Shown: positions 31,237 through 40,267 of the stretch, in pieces
Layout of the letters: each line of letters begins with the position of its first letter
How positions within the stretch are numbered: the first letter of the stretch is position 1
DNA from: an uncultured Tenacibaculum sp.
GTDB taxonomy: Bacteria > Bacteroidota > Bacteroidia > Flavobacteriales > Flavobacteriaceae
Direction of reading: 5' to 3'
Assembly: GCA_947496185.1 (NCBI GenBank)
Contig: CANMCD010000023.1
Location: forward strand, 1-47,950
Length of the DNA: 47,950 nucleotides
The notes under the pieces: generated by a model
Database searches by the model: none
What the model saw: only the letters and a program-made list of their open reading frames with translations
What the model was told of the DNA's origin: nothing
Made by a program: the position numbers and the translations under genes

Positions 31237-32664
31237 ATGCCACAAAATAAAAAAACGAAAATTGTTGCAACATTAGGGCCAGCAACCAACACCAAAGAAA
31301 TTTTATCTCAAATGGCTGCTGAGGGCGTAAATGTTTTTAGAATAAATTTTTCTCATGCAGATTATGACACAGTAAAAACACGTATCAAACTGATAAGAGA
31401 GATTAACGAAGAAAAAGGATATAATGTAGCAATCTTAGCCGATTTACAAGGGCCAAAGTTACGTGTTGGGATTGTAGAGGACGATGTACTATTAAAATCA
31501 GGAGATACATTCACTTTTACTACAGAAGAATGTATTGGTACCAAAGAAAAGGCCTATATGACATATCAGCGTTTCCCTAAAGATGTTAAGGAAGGCGAGC
31601 AGATACTTGTGGATGATGGAAAATTGTTGTTTAAAGTAATATCAACAGATAAAAGTAAAAATGTAGTTACTGAAGTAATTGTTGGAGGGCCTTTAAAATC
31701 CAAAAAAGGAGTGAATTTACCCAATACCAATATATCCTTACCTGCATTAACTGATAAAGATAAAAAAGATGTGGTGTTTGCATTAGAACAAGAGGTAGAT
31801 TGGATTGCCTTATCTTTTGTAAGAACACCAGAAGACTTAAGAATCCTTAGAGATTTAATTAAACAAAAGTCGCAATACAGAGTACCTGTAATTGCCAAAA
31901 TTGAAAAACCAGAGGCTGTTGAAAACATTGACGCGTTAATACCTTATTGTGATGGTTTAATGGTGGCTAGAGGAGACTTAGGAGTTGAGGTGCCTATGCA
32001 AGATGTGCCTTTAATTCAAAAAAGTTTGGTTAGAAGAGCCAAACAAGCAAGGATACCGGTAATTATCGCTACCCAGATGATGGAAACAATGATAGAGAAC
32101 TCTGTGCCAACACGAGCAGAGGTAAATGATGTAGCGAACTCTATTATGGATGGAGCAGATGCCGTAATGCTTTCTGGTGAAACATCCGTAGGAAAGCATC
32201 CAGTAAGGGTAATTCGAAAAATGTCAGAGATTATCACCAGTGTAGAGTATTCGGATTTAATCAAGGTGCCACAAGAACCGCCACATATTAGAACAAATCG
32301 ATTTATCACGAAATCAATTTGTCATCATGCAGCACTTATGGCAGATGATATCAAAGCTGCAGCAATCTCTACCCTAACGAATAGTGGATATACAGCATTT
32401 CAGATTTCGGCTTGGCGTCCTAAAGCACATGTATTGGCTTTTTCATCTGAAAAAAGAATTTTAGGAAAGTTAAACCTTCTTTGGGGGGTGAAAGCATACC
32501 TTTATGATAGAGAGTTGAGTACAGATGATACTGTTGCGGATATAAATGAAATAGCGAAAGAAAAAGGCTATGTAAAAACAGGAGACTTTTTGATTAACTT
32601 ATCATCAATGCCTGTAAAAGAAAAAGGAATGGTGAATACCTTAAGGGTTTCTCAGATTGACTAA
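31237..32664 (+). CDS. pyk: Pyruvate kinase
   Basis: A 475-aa enzyme that converts PEP and ADP to pyruvate and ATP. Motifs seen are the N-terminal K-T-K-I-V-A-T-L-G-P-A-T, the active-site strand I-A-K-I-E-K-P-E-A with the catalytic Lys, M-V-A-R-G-D-L-G-V-E-V-P for metal binding, and A-T-Q-M-M-E-T-M for the nucleotide site. The B domain (about 70-170) and the C-terminal domain are complete. It is probably cotranscribed with the IPExxxVDY gene and ends in a strong terminator. Confidence 0.97.
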   Translation: MPQNKKTKIVATLGPATNTKEILSQMAAEGVNVFRINFSHADYDTVKTRIKLIREINEEKGYNVAILADLQGPKLRVGIVEDDVLLKSGDTFTFTTEECIGTKEKAYMTYQRFPKDVKEGEQILVDDGKLLFKVISTDKSKNVVTEVIVGGPLKSKKGVNLPNTNISLPALTDKDKKDVVFALEQEVDWIALSFVRTPEDLRILRDLIKQKSQYRVPVIAKIEKPEAVENIDALIPYCDGLMVARGDLGVEVPMQDVPLIQKSLVRRAKQARIPVIIATQMMETMIENSVPTRAEVNDVANSIMDGADAVMLSGETSVGKHPVRVIRKMSEIITSVEYSDLIKVPQEPPHIRTNRFITKSICHHAALMADDIKAAAISTLTNSGYTAFQISAWRPKAHVLAFSSEKRILGKLNLLWGVKAYLYDRELSTDDTVADINEIAKEKGYVKTGDFLINLSSMPVKEKGMVNTLRVSQID

Positions 32665-32703
32665 GAAACACGTATTATTTTAAAGTAATAATAGCAATAT
32701 ATT

Positions 32704-32742
32704 AAAAATCCAAGACACTATATTTTAGTGTCTTGGATTTTT
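32704..32742. terminator. Bidirectional terminator between pyk and the M28 peptidase
   Basis: A near-perfect stem of about 17 bp, AAAAATCCAAGACACTA / TAGTGTCTTGGATTTTT, with a 5-nt loop. It has A/T runs at both ends, so it can end both convergent transcripts. Confidence 0.9.
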
Positions 32743-32766
32743 AAATTTAATTTCTTGTAGTTTTAG

Positions 32767-35067
32767 TTATAAGTTTATTTTCTGTGAAGTAATGATGGCA
32801 TCGTTTGTAACAAAGGGCATAGGCATCATTATTTCGTTTCTTGGAGTCAAATTAAATTTTGGATTAGATAGAAGGTCAAAAGAGATTTCATTTAAAAGTA
32901 ACGCTAGAGAAGTGTTCTTATCAACTGTAAAAGATACGGTTAGGTTTTTATCTGAATTACTCATATGATAGGTTAAAAAAAGCCCTTTATCTGCGTTGTA
33001 ATTTTCTTTATCGACTAGGTTTATATTATTAATACAAAATTCACGAAAGTTTAGTTTGTTAGGACTATAAAATAGATATTGATTAATTTCTCTACGAGGT
33101 GTTATAGTAAGGCTTACAGTTCTCTTATCGTGAAAGGTTGTATCAATATCAATCTGAATAGAAGAAGTGGCAATGTTCTTAAAGTCAGTTTCTTTAATGT
33201 AAGTGTAAGGAGTGTTATATTTGCTTTCACTTACAAGTTCAGGAATGTTTTCTTGAGTAAAATCTTTATCAAATACTTGTGTAATATATTCGTCAAATGT
33301 TTGATTGTAAGTTGCCCAAAAGGATTTCTTACTGTCTGATTTTTCTATATAGACCAAGCTGTTTGGACGTTTTTTATCAATAGAAAAACTGCTATTAAAT
33401 GTTGCTACAATAAAGAATATACATGCAGCGAATCCCGTTAAAAAAAGCCAAGTACTTTTTCGTTCTTTTTCAATAAAAATAGGAAGTAATAATCCGAATA
33501 TGAATGTAATAAAAAAGGAAGAAAGAAATAACATTTTTAACCCCAACCCAACAGGAAATAGTTTAACCATAGGACTAATGGTGTATACCGTAGGTATACT
33601 TAAAAGAGCAAATAAAATAGCGTTTGTGTTTTTTCTTGCTTTTCCAAAAAGAGCTATTCCAAGTATTAAAAGGGATATATATATCGGAATGATAAAGAAA
33701 GAGGCTCCTTGTAATGTTTTTGCAATAAGTATATTAAATGCGATTCCAAAAAGTATAGGAGCAATAAACAAGTCTAAGGGTTGTTCTTTTTTATAATAGT
33801 GATAACTTTTAAATAATACCCATAAAGTTGCTAGAGAAAATGCAGCTATATATTGATAACCATTATAGGTAAACCCATGTAGTATATCCTTGTATGTTGG
33901 ATGGATAATTAACAAAAACTTCCATAACAAAAAACTACCCAAACAAGAGGTTATAAGTGCACCAAAAAAAGGGATAAATCCTTTTAACATACCATTTAAG
34001 GTTAGTTTACTTTTTTTAAGTCCAACGACAATTAAAAGTATAAAAAAGCCTAGAGCAATTAATACAAGAGGTAAAGCCCAAGAAAAAGGATAGGTAAGTA
34101 AGGTTATCGTAGGAAAATTGAAAAAAACTAAGTCTTCTTCACTAGACAAATTAGACAAATTACTATTAGAAAAATAAGCGATACAACTCATAAAATAAGA
34201 TGCTTGGTGTAAAAGCGAGCTTCTATCGATTCTTTCATACGTATCTTGTTCTGTATGGTAGTCAAAATGATCTCCAATAAAGGCAAAATTAAAACCACTG
34301 ATACCTTTTTCTTCTCTAAAAACCGTTAAATCGGTATCATTCGGTAAGATTTTATAGACACTATATAATAGAGAATTGGCAACTGTAGGATTAGGGTTTG
34401 CTTTTATGAATTCGTTTATTAAGTTTTTGTTACCACCATTTGTTTCCAATAGCATATAACTAGGGCCTCCACTACCTCTGGCTTCAAAATTGATGATCAA
34501 ACCTACATCTTTTGCCCATTCGTGTTCTTTTACAAAAGCACTCGCTCCATTTAATCCAAGTTCTTCTGCATCTGTAAACAATATAATAATGTCATTTTTG
34601 GGTTGTTTGTTCTGCGCTAAGAAGGCTCGAACACCTTCCAATATGGTGGCAACACCAGAGCCAGCGTCACTAGCACCAAGAGAAGAATGTGGGTTAGAAT
34701 CGTAATGAGTGAGTAATAAGAATGCTTTTCCGGCAGTACTGCCTTCAATTTTAGTAACGATATTCTCCACTGTTGTCACTACTTTCCATTTTTTGTTAAA
34801 AGCAGTTTGTTTTTGGATTGTAGGTTGTAATTGTAGTTTTTTTAATTCGTTTACAATATATTTTTGTACTTCCTTGTGTTCAATACTTCCCGTATAATGT
34901 GGTTTTTTAGCAATGTTTTTGATATGGTATAAAGCATTATCTATTGAAAAATCGGTTAAGGAAGTTTCTTCTTTTTGAAAGGAGAGTAAAGAAGTATCGT
35001 AGTCATAACTCCATATAATGGTTGCTATGACTATGAGACTACCTAAAAATTTGTGAATTCGTTTCAT
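32767..35067 (-). CDS. M28 family zinc peptidase with C-terminal membrane domain
   Basis: A 766-aa protein. A membrane anchor (about 6-22) is followed by an M28 metallopeptidase domain (about 75-300). Zinc and catalytic residues are visible in T-H-Y-D-S-N, A-S-D-A-G-S-G-V, F-T-D-A-E-E-L-G, and F-D-Y-H-T-E-Q-D-T. About eight membrane helices (330-550) and a periplasmic C-terminal domain follow, an arrangement like the ER metallopeptidase ERMP1. A longer frame begins at a TTG (35091), but the TAnnTTTG box overlaps it, so ATG 35067 is the start. It is probably an aminopeptidase of the periplasmic face. Confidence 0.9.
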   Translation of the reverse strand: MKRIHKFLGSLIVIATIIWSYDYDTSLLSFQKEETSLTDFSIDNALYHIKNIAKKPHYTGSIEHKEVQKYIVNELKKLQLQPTIQKQTAFNKKWKVVTTVENIVTKIEGSTAGKAFLLLTHYDSNPHSSLGASDAGSGVATILEGVRAFLAQNKQPKNDIIILFTDAEELGLNGASAFVKEHEWAKDVGLIINFEARGSGGPSYMLLETNGGNKNLINEFIKANPNPTVANSLLYSVYKILPNDTDLTVFREEKGISGFNFAFIGDHFDYHTEQDTYERIDRSSLLHQASYFMSCIAYFSNSNLSNLSSEEDLVFFNFPTITLLTYPFSWALPLVLIALGFFILLIVVGLKKSKLTLNGMLKGFIPFFGALITSCLGSFLLWKFLLIIHPTYKDILHGFTYNGYQYIAAFSLATLWVLFKSYHYYKKEQPLDLFIAPILFGIAFNILIAKTLQGASFFIIPIYISLLILGIALFGKARKNTNAILFALLSIPTVYTISPMVKLFPVGLGLKMLFLSSFFITFIFGLLLPIFIEKERKSTWLFLTGFAACIFFIVATFNSSFSIDKKRPNSLVYIEKSDSKKSFWATYNQTFDEYITQVFDKDFTQENIPELVSESKYNTPYTYIKETDFKNIATSSIQIDIDTTFHDKRTVSLTITPRREINQYLFYSPNKLNFREFCINNINLVDKENYNADKGLFLTYHMSNSDKNLTVSFTVDKNTSLALLLNEISFDLLSNPKFNLTPRNEIMMPMPFVTNDAIITSQKINL

Positions 35068-35088
35068 GTTTGATTGTTTATTTCGTGT

Positions 35089-35096
35089 CAAAAATA
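35089..35096 (-). promoter_or_regulatory. -7 box (TATTTTTG) for the M28 peptidase
   Basis: An exact TAnnTTTG match on the minus strand, 21 bp before the ATG at 35067. It settles the start codon choice for this gene. Confidence 0.6.
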
Positions 35097-35318
35097 AGTC
35101 AATTATCCTATTATATTTGGATAGATTAAATTACGATTATTTTAAAAAATCACTACTGGATTGAATTAATTTCCTTTGAGTTATACATTAAAAAAAGAAT
35201 ATTTTTTTTAAAAGAATTCAATTTATGTATACGGTTATTGAAAAAAACATGATTTGTAATTTTTTTAAGAGTTTAACTATTTAAAAATCAGTATATTTAG
35301 TGATTAAAACTAATTGAT

Positions 35319-35789
35319 ATGGGAATCATAAATTTTCAAGGAAAACGTTCAAATACCCCTTCAAAAAAAAACGAGCCAATTTTGGTTTCGGATTATATGT
35401 CAACCAAAATAGTTTCTTTTAAAGAAAATCAACCCATTGAGGATGTTATCCAAATATTAATAGATAATAGAATCTCAGGAGGGCCAGTTGTTAATGACAA
35501 AAATGAATTGATTGGAATTATATCTGAAGGTGACTGTATAAAGCAAATATCAGAAAGCAGGTATTACAATTTGCCAATCGATCAAAATAATACAGTAGGT
35601 AAAGCAATGGTTAAAGAAGTAGAGACGATTGATAGGAATATGAATATTTTTGATGCAGCTAATAAGTTTTTAGATTCAAAACGTAGACGATTTCCTATTG
35701 TAGAGAATGGTAAGCTTATTGGACAGATTAGTCAAAAAGATGTTTTAAAAGCTGCCATGAAATTAAAAGGCAATACTTGGAATGAGTAA
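35319..35789 (+). CDS. CBS-domain-pair protein
   Basis: A 156-aa cytoplasmic protein built of two CBS domains: about 25-85 (M-S-T-K-I-V-S-F, G-G-P-V-V-N-D-K-N-E-L-I-G-I-I-S-E-G-D) and about 95-150 (M-V-K-E-V-E-T-I-D, R-R-F-P-I-V-E-N-G-K-L-I-G-Q-I-S-Q-K-D). Such pairs bind adenine nucleotides and act as energy sensors, but the partner is not evident from context. A weak -7-like TATATTTA lies at 35292-35299. It is divergent from the M28 peptidase and appears monocistronic. Confidence 0.88.
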   Translation: MGIINFQGKRSNTPSKKNEPILVSDYMSTKIVSFKENQPIEDVIQILIDNRISGGPVVNDKNELIGIISEGDCIKQISESRYYNLPIDQNNTVGKAMVKEVETIDRNMNIFDAANKFLDSKRRRFPIVENGKLIGQISQKDVLKAAMKLKGNTWNE

Positions 35790-35879
35790 TAGCTATTCAT
35801 TTATGCTGTATAGTAAATAAAAATGCAAGTCTAAGTTATCTTGTGAAATGAGATTATAAATAGTATTAGACAAATAGCA

Positions 35880-36239
35880 TTACTTTATGTTTTGGTTATA
35901 AACTAATAAAAACGTATCTGGGGCTAATTTAGCATACCCTTGATCATAAATATAAAAAACATTATTTCCGTTTTTACCGACTTCAGTAGAGGTAAAAAGT
36001 TTAAAATTAAAACCTTTATCAAAAAGTATACTTCTGGATATTTTAGTTTCTCCAGAAGCGCTTAAATCTGAAAGAATTTTATAATTTTTACGCAGCCGAT
36101 TGTTAATGTTTCGAATAAGGTTCTTGCTTGTTCTATTAATTCTGTTATTGTAAGAATTTCGACAATGGTCACCACAAAATTTTTTATCTATTCTACCTGT
36201 AATTTTTTCATTACACTCTAAGCAATTTTTTTCTTTCAT
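35880..36239 (-). CDS. Small zinc-ribbon protein of unknown function
   Basis: A 119-aa basic protein. Four cysteines in two pairs near the N-terminus, C-L-E-C and F-C-G-D-H-C, form a probable zinc ribbon (about residues 5-30). A Lys/Arg/Asn-rich helix and a C-terminal domain without a known motif follow (F-N-F-K-L-F-T-S and Y-I-Y-D-Q-G-Y-A). The ATG overlaps the end of the GNAT gene by 29 bp, so the pair is translationally linked. The zinc ribbon resembles those of small nucleic-acid-binding proteins, but I cannot name the function. Confidence 0.75.
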   Translation of the reverse strand: MKEKNCLECNEKITGRIDKKFCGDHCRNSYNNRINRTSKNLIRNINNRLRKNYKILSDLSASGETKISRSILFDKGFNFKLFTSTEVGKNGNNVFYIYDQGYAKLAPDTFLLVYNQNIK

Positions 36240-36777
36240 AGGTTGTTTTGTCTAACTCATACCAGTTAGCTTTATCTTTTTCAATAGCAAATTCATTTAT
36301 AAAATCTAGTCCAATTTTTTTTAATATTTTGTTAGAGGCTATATTATCTAGCAATGCGGCTCCGTATATATGATCGTATTTCATTTCTTTAAATCCATAT
36401 TCCAAGCAGGCGAGTGAAGATTCAGTAGCATACCCTTTACCCCAATATTTAGGAAGGAGTCGATAGCCAATATCAATAAAGTTTGTGAATCCGTTGAGGA
36501 GCTCTTTCTCTCCTTTATTAAACTTCAAGCCAGACCAGCCTGTAAAATTTCCAGAAGACTTTTCAATTACCGCAAACCTTCCGATACCATGTTCTTTGTA
36601 TTGTTCTCTAATAAAGGTTAAATTATTTTTGGCCTCTTCTTTGGTTTTTATGGGTTTGTTGCCTAGGTATTTGTGGACTAAAGGGTCACTGTCCAATTCA
36701 AAAAAACCATCAACATCGGTTTCCAATACCTCTCTTAAAATAAGCCGTTCTGTTTCGATATAAAATTTCATCGTCAA
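36211..36777 (-). CDS. GNAT family N-acetyltransferase (RimJ/RimL type)
   Basis: A 188-aa protein starting with E-T-E-R-L-I-L-R-E-V, the usual start of the RimJ/RimL-like acetyltransferases. The acetyl-CoA site is visible as G-Y-R-L-L-P-K-Y-W-G-K-G-Y-A-T-E, followed by N-I-A-S-N-K-I-L-K-K-I-G-L. It transfers acetyl from acetyl-CoA to an amine, but the substrate is unknown. Start is ATG 36777, or ATG 36771 two codons later. The 3' end overlaps the zinc-ribbon gene. Confidence 0.9.
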   Translation of the reverse strand: MTMKFYIETERLILREVLETDVDGFFELDSDPLVHKYLGNKPIKTKEEAKNNLTFIREQYKEHGIGRFAVIEKSSGNFTGWSGLKFNKGEKELLNGFTNFIDIGYRLLPKYWGKGYATESSLACLEYGFKEMKYDHIYGAALLDNIASNKILKKIGLDFINEFAIEKDKANWYELDKTTYERKKLLRV

Positions 36778-36880
36778 TTTTTTTAATCTCTATGCTAAAG
36801 TAACAAAAAAATACTTGTTTACTCCATTTACAAACGAAAATAAGCGAAAACAAACGATTATAGACCGTTTAAATCTTATA

Positions 36881-36888
36881 TAGATTTG
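36881..36888 (+). promoter_or_regulatory. -7 box (TAGATTTG) for ssb
   Basis: An exact TAnnTTTG match 56 bp before the ATG at 36945. The longer frame from a TTG at 36906 is less likely, since an ATG gives the usual family N-terminus. Confidence 0.5.
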
Positions 36889-36944
36889 ATATTTGTATTG
36901 TTGGTTTGTTTGGAATAACACGTAATAACTTAAGTGAAAAAAAA

Positions 36945-37286
36945 ATGATTATGAATGGAATAAGAAATAGGGTTCAGTTAATAGGGTATATTGGTAATGA
37001 TCCTGAAATAGTAGTTTTGGAAAGCGGTAAAAAGCTAGCTAGGTTTTCGTTAGCTACCAATGATAGCTACAAAAATGCCAATGGAGAACGAATAACAAGT
37101 ACTGATTGGCACTATTTGGTTGCTTGGGAAAAAGTTGCCGATATTGCAGAAAAATTTTTAGAGAAGGGAAAAGAAGTGGCAATAGAAGGGAAGTTAACCA
37201 ATCGTTCTTATGAATCAAAAGATGGAGGAAAACGTTATAAGACAGAAATTGTTGTACAGGAGATATTAATGTTAGGGAATAAGTAG
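36945..37286 (+). CDS. ssb: Single-stranded DNA-binding protein, short form
   Basis: A 113-aa OB-fold protein with the SSB N-terminus N-R-V-Q-L-I-G-Y-I-G-N-D-P-E. The fold continues with A-R-F-S-L-A-T-N-D-S-Y, W-H-Y-L-V-A-W-E-K-V-A-D-I-A-E and Y-E-S-K-D-G-G-K-R-Y. It lacks the long disordered linker and acidic C-terminal tip of housekeeping SSB, so it cannot recruit partners in the usual way and is probably a second, accessory SSB. Start ATG 36945 (or 36951) is chosen over an upstream TTG. It is divergent from the GNAT gene. Confidence 0.9.
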   Translation: MIMNGIRNRVQLIGYIGNDPEIVVLESGKKLARFSLATNDSYKNANGERITSTDWHYLVAWEKVADIAEKFLEKGKEVAIEGKLTNRSYESKDGGKRYKTEIVVQEILMLGNK

Positions 37287-37689
37287 CAGAGAAAATTGTA
37301 TGGTAATTGCTATGAGAGACTTGTTTAACGTGTTGTGATACTGTTTTTTGATGATTATGTTTTTGGCGGTAGAATTGTCTTGTGAACCGATATTTTTTTG
37401 TAAGAATTGGTTGTGTTTACCATTAAGCTTACGTTTTGAACCGAATTAAGGGTTAAATAATATATTATGGTTTGATATTATTTAAAATCAAACGTTTTAA
37501 GTTTTTTTGTAATTATGGGGATATTAAGCTGCAATTAGTTAAGTGCCTTATTTTGCTGTGTTAATAAAGCTACGTGACAAAGTTTTGATTAATAACGAGG
37601 ATTTAAAAACGTAAAAAGGAGGTCGTTTTTTATGAACAGACCTCCTCAAATATGTTTACGTTAATAACATGTCAAAATGTAGTGTAGGA
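37287..37689. other. 403-bp intergenic region between ssb and the TonB receptor
   Basis: No convincing gene: the longest ATG frame that I see is about 32 codons (near 37350). An inverted repeat GTTTGAT / ATCAAAC (37470-37493) precedes a T tract and may end the ssb transcript. The strong hairpin at 37613-37645 belongs to the convergent TonB gene. The rest is AT-rich without visible structure. Confidence 0.5.
37613..37645 (-). terminator. Rho-independent terminator after the TonB receptor
   Basis: On the minus strand GGAGGTC pairs with GACCTCC around a 14-nt loop and is followed by five Ts. It lies 45 bp after the receptor stop. Confidence 0.85.
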
Positions 37690-40038
37690 TTAAAACTCAT
37701 AAGAAAGCTCTAAACCATAAGTAGCTGGGTTTCCTAACCAAACTAAATCCTTAGTAGGGCCTGCCACTGATTGACTAGAATAAAATTCTTGTGCGTATTT
37801 TTCATCGAAAATATTTCTGCCTGATAAAGTAATGTCAAACTTATTATTAATACTTGTCGTTAACCTAAGGTCTAATAAATGATAACTAGGACTAACAATA
37901 TCAGGTAGCTCTTCATGCCATAAAATTTCACCAGTACCTTTAAAGTCTATCCTGCCTTTTAAGGCGACACTGTTTGAAACAGGAACATTCGATTGTAAAG
38001 CGATATTAAAGTTGTCAAGAGGAACGAAAGGAGTACGAACACCATTAAAACTACTTCTATCGGTATCTCCTGATCTACCTGCATCCGTAATTTCAGCATC
38101 TGTCATACCGTAATTGGCTAAAATATCTAAGTACTTATGTGCTCTTAACTTCATGTCAATTTCGAATCCTTGAATTTGACTTTTGTTATAATTATAGTTT
38201 CCTAAAATAATATCTGGAGGTGTGAGTTGAAGTCCATACTGTTGTTGGTTGTTAAGGTCTGTATAGAATGCGCTCATATTCACAATAAATCTATTTTCCC
38301 ACCAATTAGTTTTAAATCCAAGTTCATAATTATCACTGGTCTCTGCTTGGTATTCTTTATCAAACAACGTTGTTCTTTGTGTGTTGAACCCTCCGACACG
38401 GTATCCTCTACCATAATTAGCAAACAACAACATGTTTTCGTTATGTTTATAGGCTATAGAGAATTTGGGTTGGAATTCACTATCAGTTCTCGAATCATTC
38501 GTGTTTGTTATGGTATTATGTTGTTCAATCTTATCATTGTCATAACGTAATCCAAGTGATAATGTAATTTTGTCGGTGGCTTTATAGTCAAAGAAACCAA
38601 AAAGAGCAACGGTATTATAGGTGTTAGTAAAATCAGATACTCCTAGGATGTCAAATACTCCTGTAGGGGCAATAGGATTTTGAAAATATCCTAAATCAGC
38701 TGCTGCTTGGGTGTTAAGATATTTTTCATTTTTTTGATAAAAAGTACCCAAATCCCAAGAAAACTTAGCATCTTTATTTTTAGAACTAGCTCTAAATTCT
38801 TGATTAAATACTTTAGAGTTACTATCTTGATATTGTAGTAACATTGGATCTGCTGAATGATCTAAATCTCCTGTTCCATTTCTTTTGGCATCATTATAAG
38901 AAGTAATAGATTGTAAAGAAAAGTCTTCAAAGTCATATTCTAATTTGGCATAAGCAAATATGTTTTTAAGGAAGGCTTCTCCTACTTCATCTGAAGTAGC
39001 TACTACATCATCAATATTATTGGGGTCAACTTCTTCTGCATTATTAGCAGGGGTATGATAATACAATCCACCTCCACCAATATGGTTGAATTGACCATTT
39101 AAGGTTATTTTAAATTTATTAGTTACATTAAAAAATAACTGGCCTCTTGCATTGTAATTGTCATAAAAATCAGGAGCAGCATTGAGGGTGGTATTGTGAA
39201 ATAAGCCTTCAGATGATTTATAACTACCCGATACTCTATAAAAAATCTTGTTTTTCATGATAGGTCCTGAGAATACACCTTGAGCTTTCATAGTATTAAC
39301 ATTCGGGTACCCTACACGTAGTTTATTGACAAAGGTATTGGTAGGTTTTTCTGTTAAAATATTTATAGCACCAGCAATGGCATTTTTTCCATATAATGCT
39401 CCTTGTGGGCCTTTAACCACTTCGACAAGTGCTAAATCGAATAATTCTTGATTTAATAAATTAGAATCAGGAATGGTAACTCCATCTATCACAAAAGAAA
39501 CAGGAGCGTCTCCATTTCTAATTTGAGGTACCCCCCTTACAGTGACAAAGTTTACCCCAAAATTTTGAGAGGTGTTAAAGGTTAGGTTGGCAACTTGTGA
39601 AGAAAAGTCTTGTAAATTAGTGATTCCTGAATTTTCAATTTCTTCTGAAGTTAAAGAGACCACTGATTCAGGAATGTTTTGGATAGATTCTGCCCTACGT
39701 CTGGCTTGTCCAACAACGCCTTTAAACCCTAAAACAACGACTTCTTTTAAAAAGGATGAATCTTCTTTCAGCGTTACTTTTATTTTTTTGTTCTTTTTTA
39801 CTTTTATTTCTTTATTTTCATAGCCTAAGTATGAGAAAATTAAGGTTGCATCTTTGTTAACAGTTATGGAGAATGTTCCATTTTCATCTGTAGTAATTCC
39901 GTTTTCTGTACCTTTTTCTAAAATATTTACATCAGATAAGAGTTCTTTATTGGCACTAACACTACCTACTATGGTAATTTTTTGTGTAAATGCTAAGGAG
40001 GAAACAAAAAATGTCACAATCAATAGATATTTTTTCAT
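37690..40038 (-). CDS. TonB-dependent outer-membrane receptor
   Basis: A 782-aa protein. A signal peptide ends near L-A-F-T-Q (residue 19), followed by a carboxypeptidase-regulatory-like domain (about 20-100) typical of Bacteroidota receptors. The plug domain (about 110-235) has I-P-E-S-V-V-S-L-T, V-R-G-V-P, and V-K-G-P-Q-G-A-L-Y-G-K-N-A-I-A-G-A-I-N. The 22-strand barrel ends in an aromatic residue (L-S-Y-E-F). It imports a large ligand with TonB energy. No SusD partner is adjacent, which favours a siderophore or small organic ligand over a polysaccharide, but the substrate cannot be named. Confidence 0.93.
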   Translation of the reverse strand: MKKYLLIVTFFVSSLAFTQKITIVGSVSANKELLSDVNILEKGTENGITTDENGTFSITVNKDATLIFSYLGYENKEIKVKKNKKIKVTLKEDSSFLKEVVVLGFKGVVGQARRRAESIQNIPESVVSLTSEEIENSGITNLQDFSSQVANLTFNTSQNFGVNFVTVRGVPQIRNGDAPVSFVIDGVTIPDSNLLNQELFDLALVEVVKGPQGALYGKNAIAGAINILTEKPTNTFVNKLRVGYPNVNTMKAQGVFSGPIMKNKIFYRVSGSYKSSEGLFHNTTLNAAPDFYDNYNARGQLFFNVTNKFKITLNGQFNHIGGGGLYYHTPANNAEEVDPNNIDDVVATSDEVGEAFLKNIFAYAKLEYDFEDFSLQSITSYNDAKRNGTGDLDHSADPMLLQYQDSNSKVFNQEFRASSKNKDAKFSWDLGTFYQKNEKYLNTQAAADLGYFQNPIAPTGVFDILGVSDFTNTYNTVALFGFFDYKATDKITLSLGLRYDNDKIEQHNTITNTNDSRTDSEFQPKFSIAYKHNENMLLFANYGRGYRVGGFNTQRTTLFDKEYQAETSDNYELGFKTNWWENRFIVNMSAFYTDLNNQQQYGLQLTPPDIILGNYNYNKSQIQGFEIDMKLRAHKYLDILANYGMTDAEITDAGRSGDTDRSSFNGVRTPFVPLDNFNIALQSNVPVSNSVALKGRIDFKGTGEILWHEELPDIVSPSYHLLDLRLTTSINNKFDITLSGRNIFDEKYAQEFYSSQSVAGPTKDLVWLGNPATYGLELSYEF

Positions 40039-40267
40039 TTGATGGGGTGTTTTTAAATTGTATCTTATTAAATATAAGCATTTTATTTGTTTTTTTAATA
40101 TTGTTTGTAGCTCCTTAATTTAGGGGGTAGTTTAGGATACCTAGAGAAGTATGAACTTAAGTTTGATATTAATTAGTCTTATATATCACGAAAATTTATA
40201 CATGAACGAATGCTCATACATTGGGATAATGTAGGGTAAGGAAGGTAATAAATAGTATTTATAAGTG

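Noticed and set aside
35068-35091. Upstream TTG start for the M28 peptidase
   Set aside because: It overlaps an exact TAnnTTTG promoter box and would not be transcribed; ATG 35067 begins a normal signal anchor.
37350-37450. Short plus-strand frame of about 32 codons after ssb
   Set aside because: Cysteine- and phenylalanine-rich, no homology recognised, no promoter box; likely chance in AT-rich DNA.
37690-40038. SusC-type polysaccharide uptake locus
   Set aside because: No SusD, glycoside hydrolase or extracytoplasmic sigma/anti-sigma pair lies next to the receptor.
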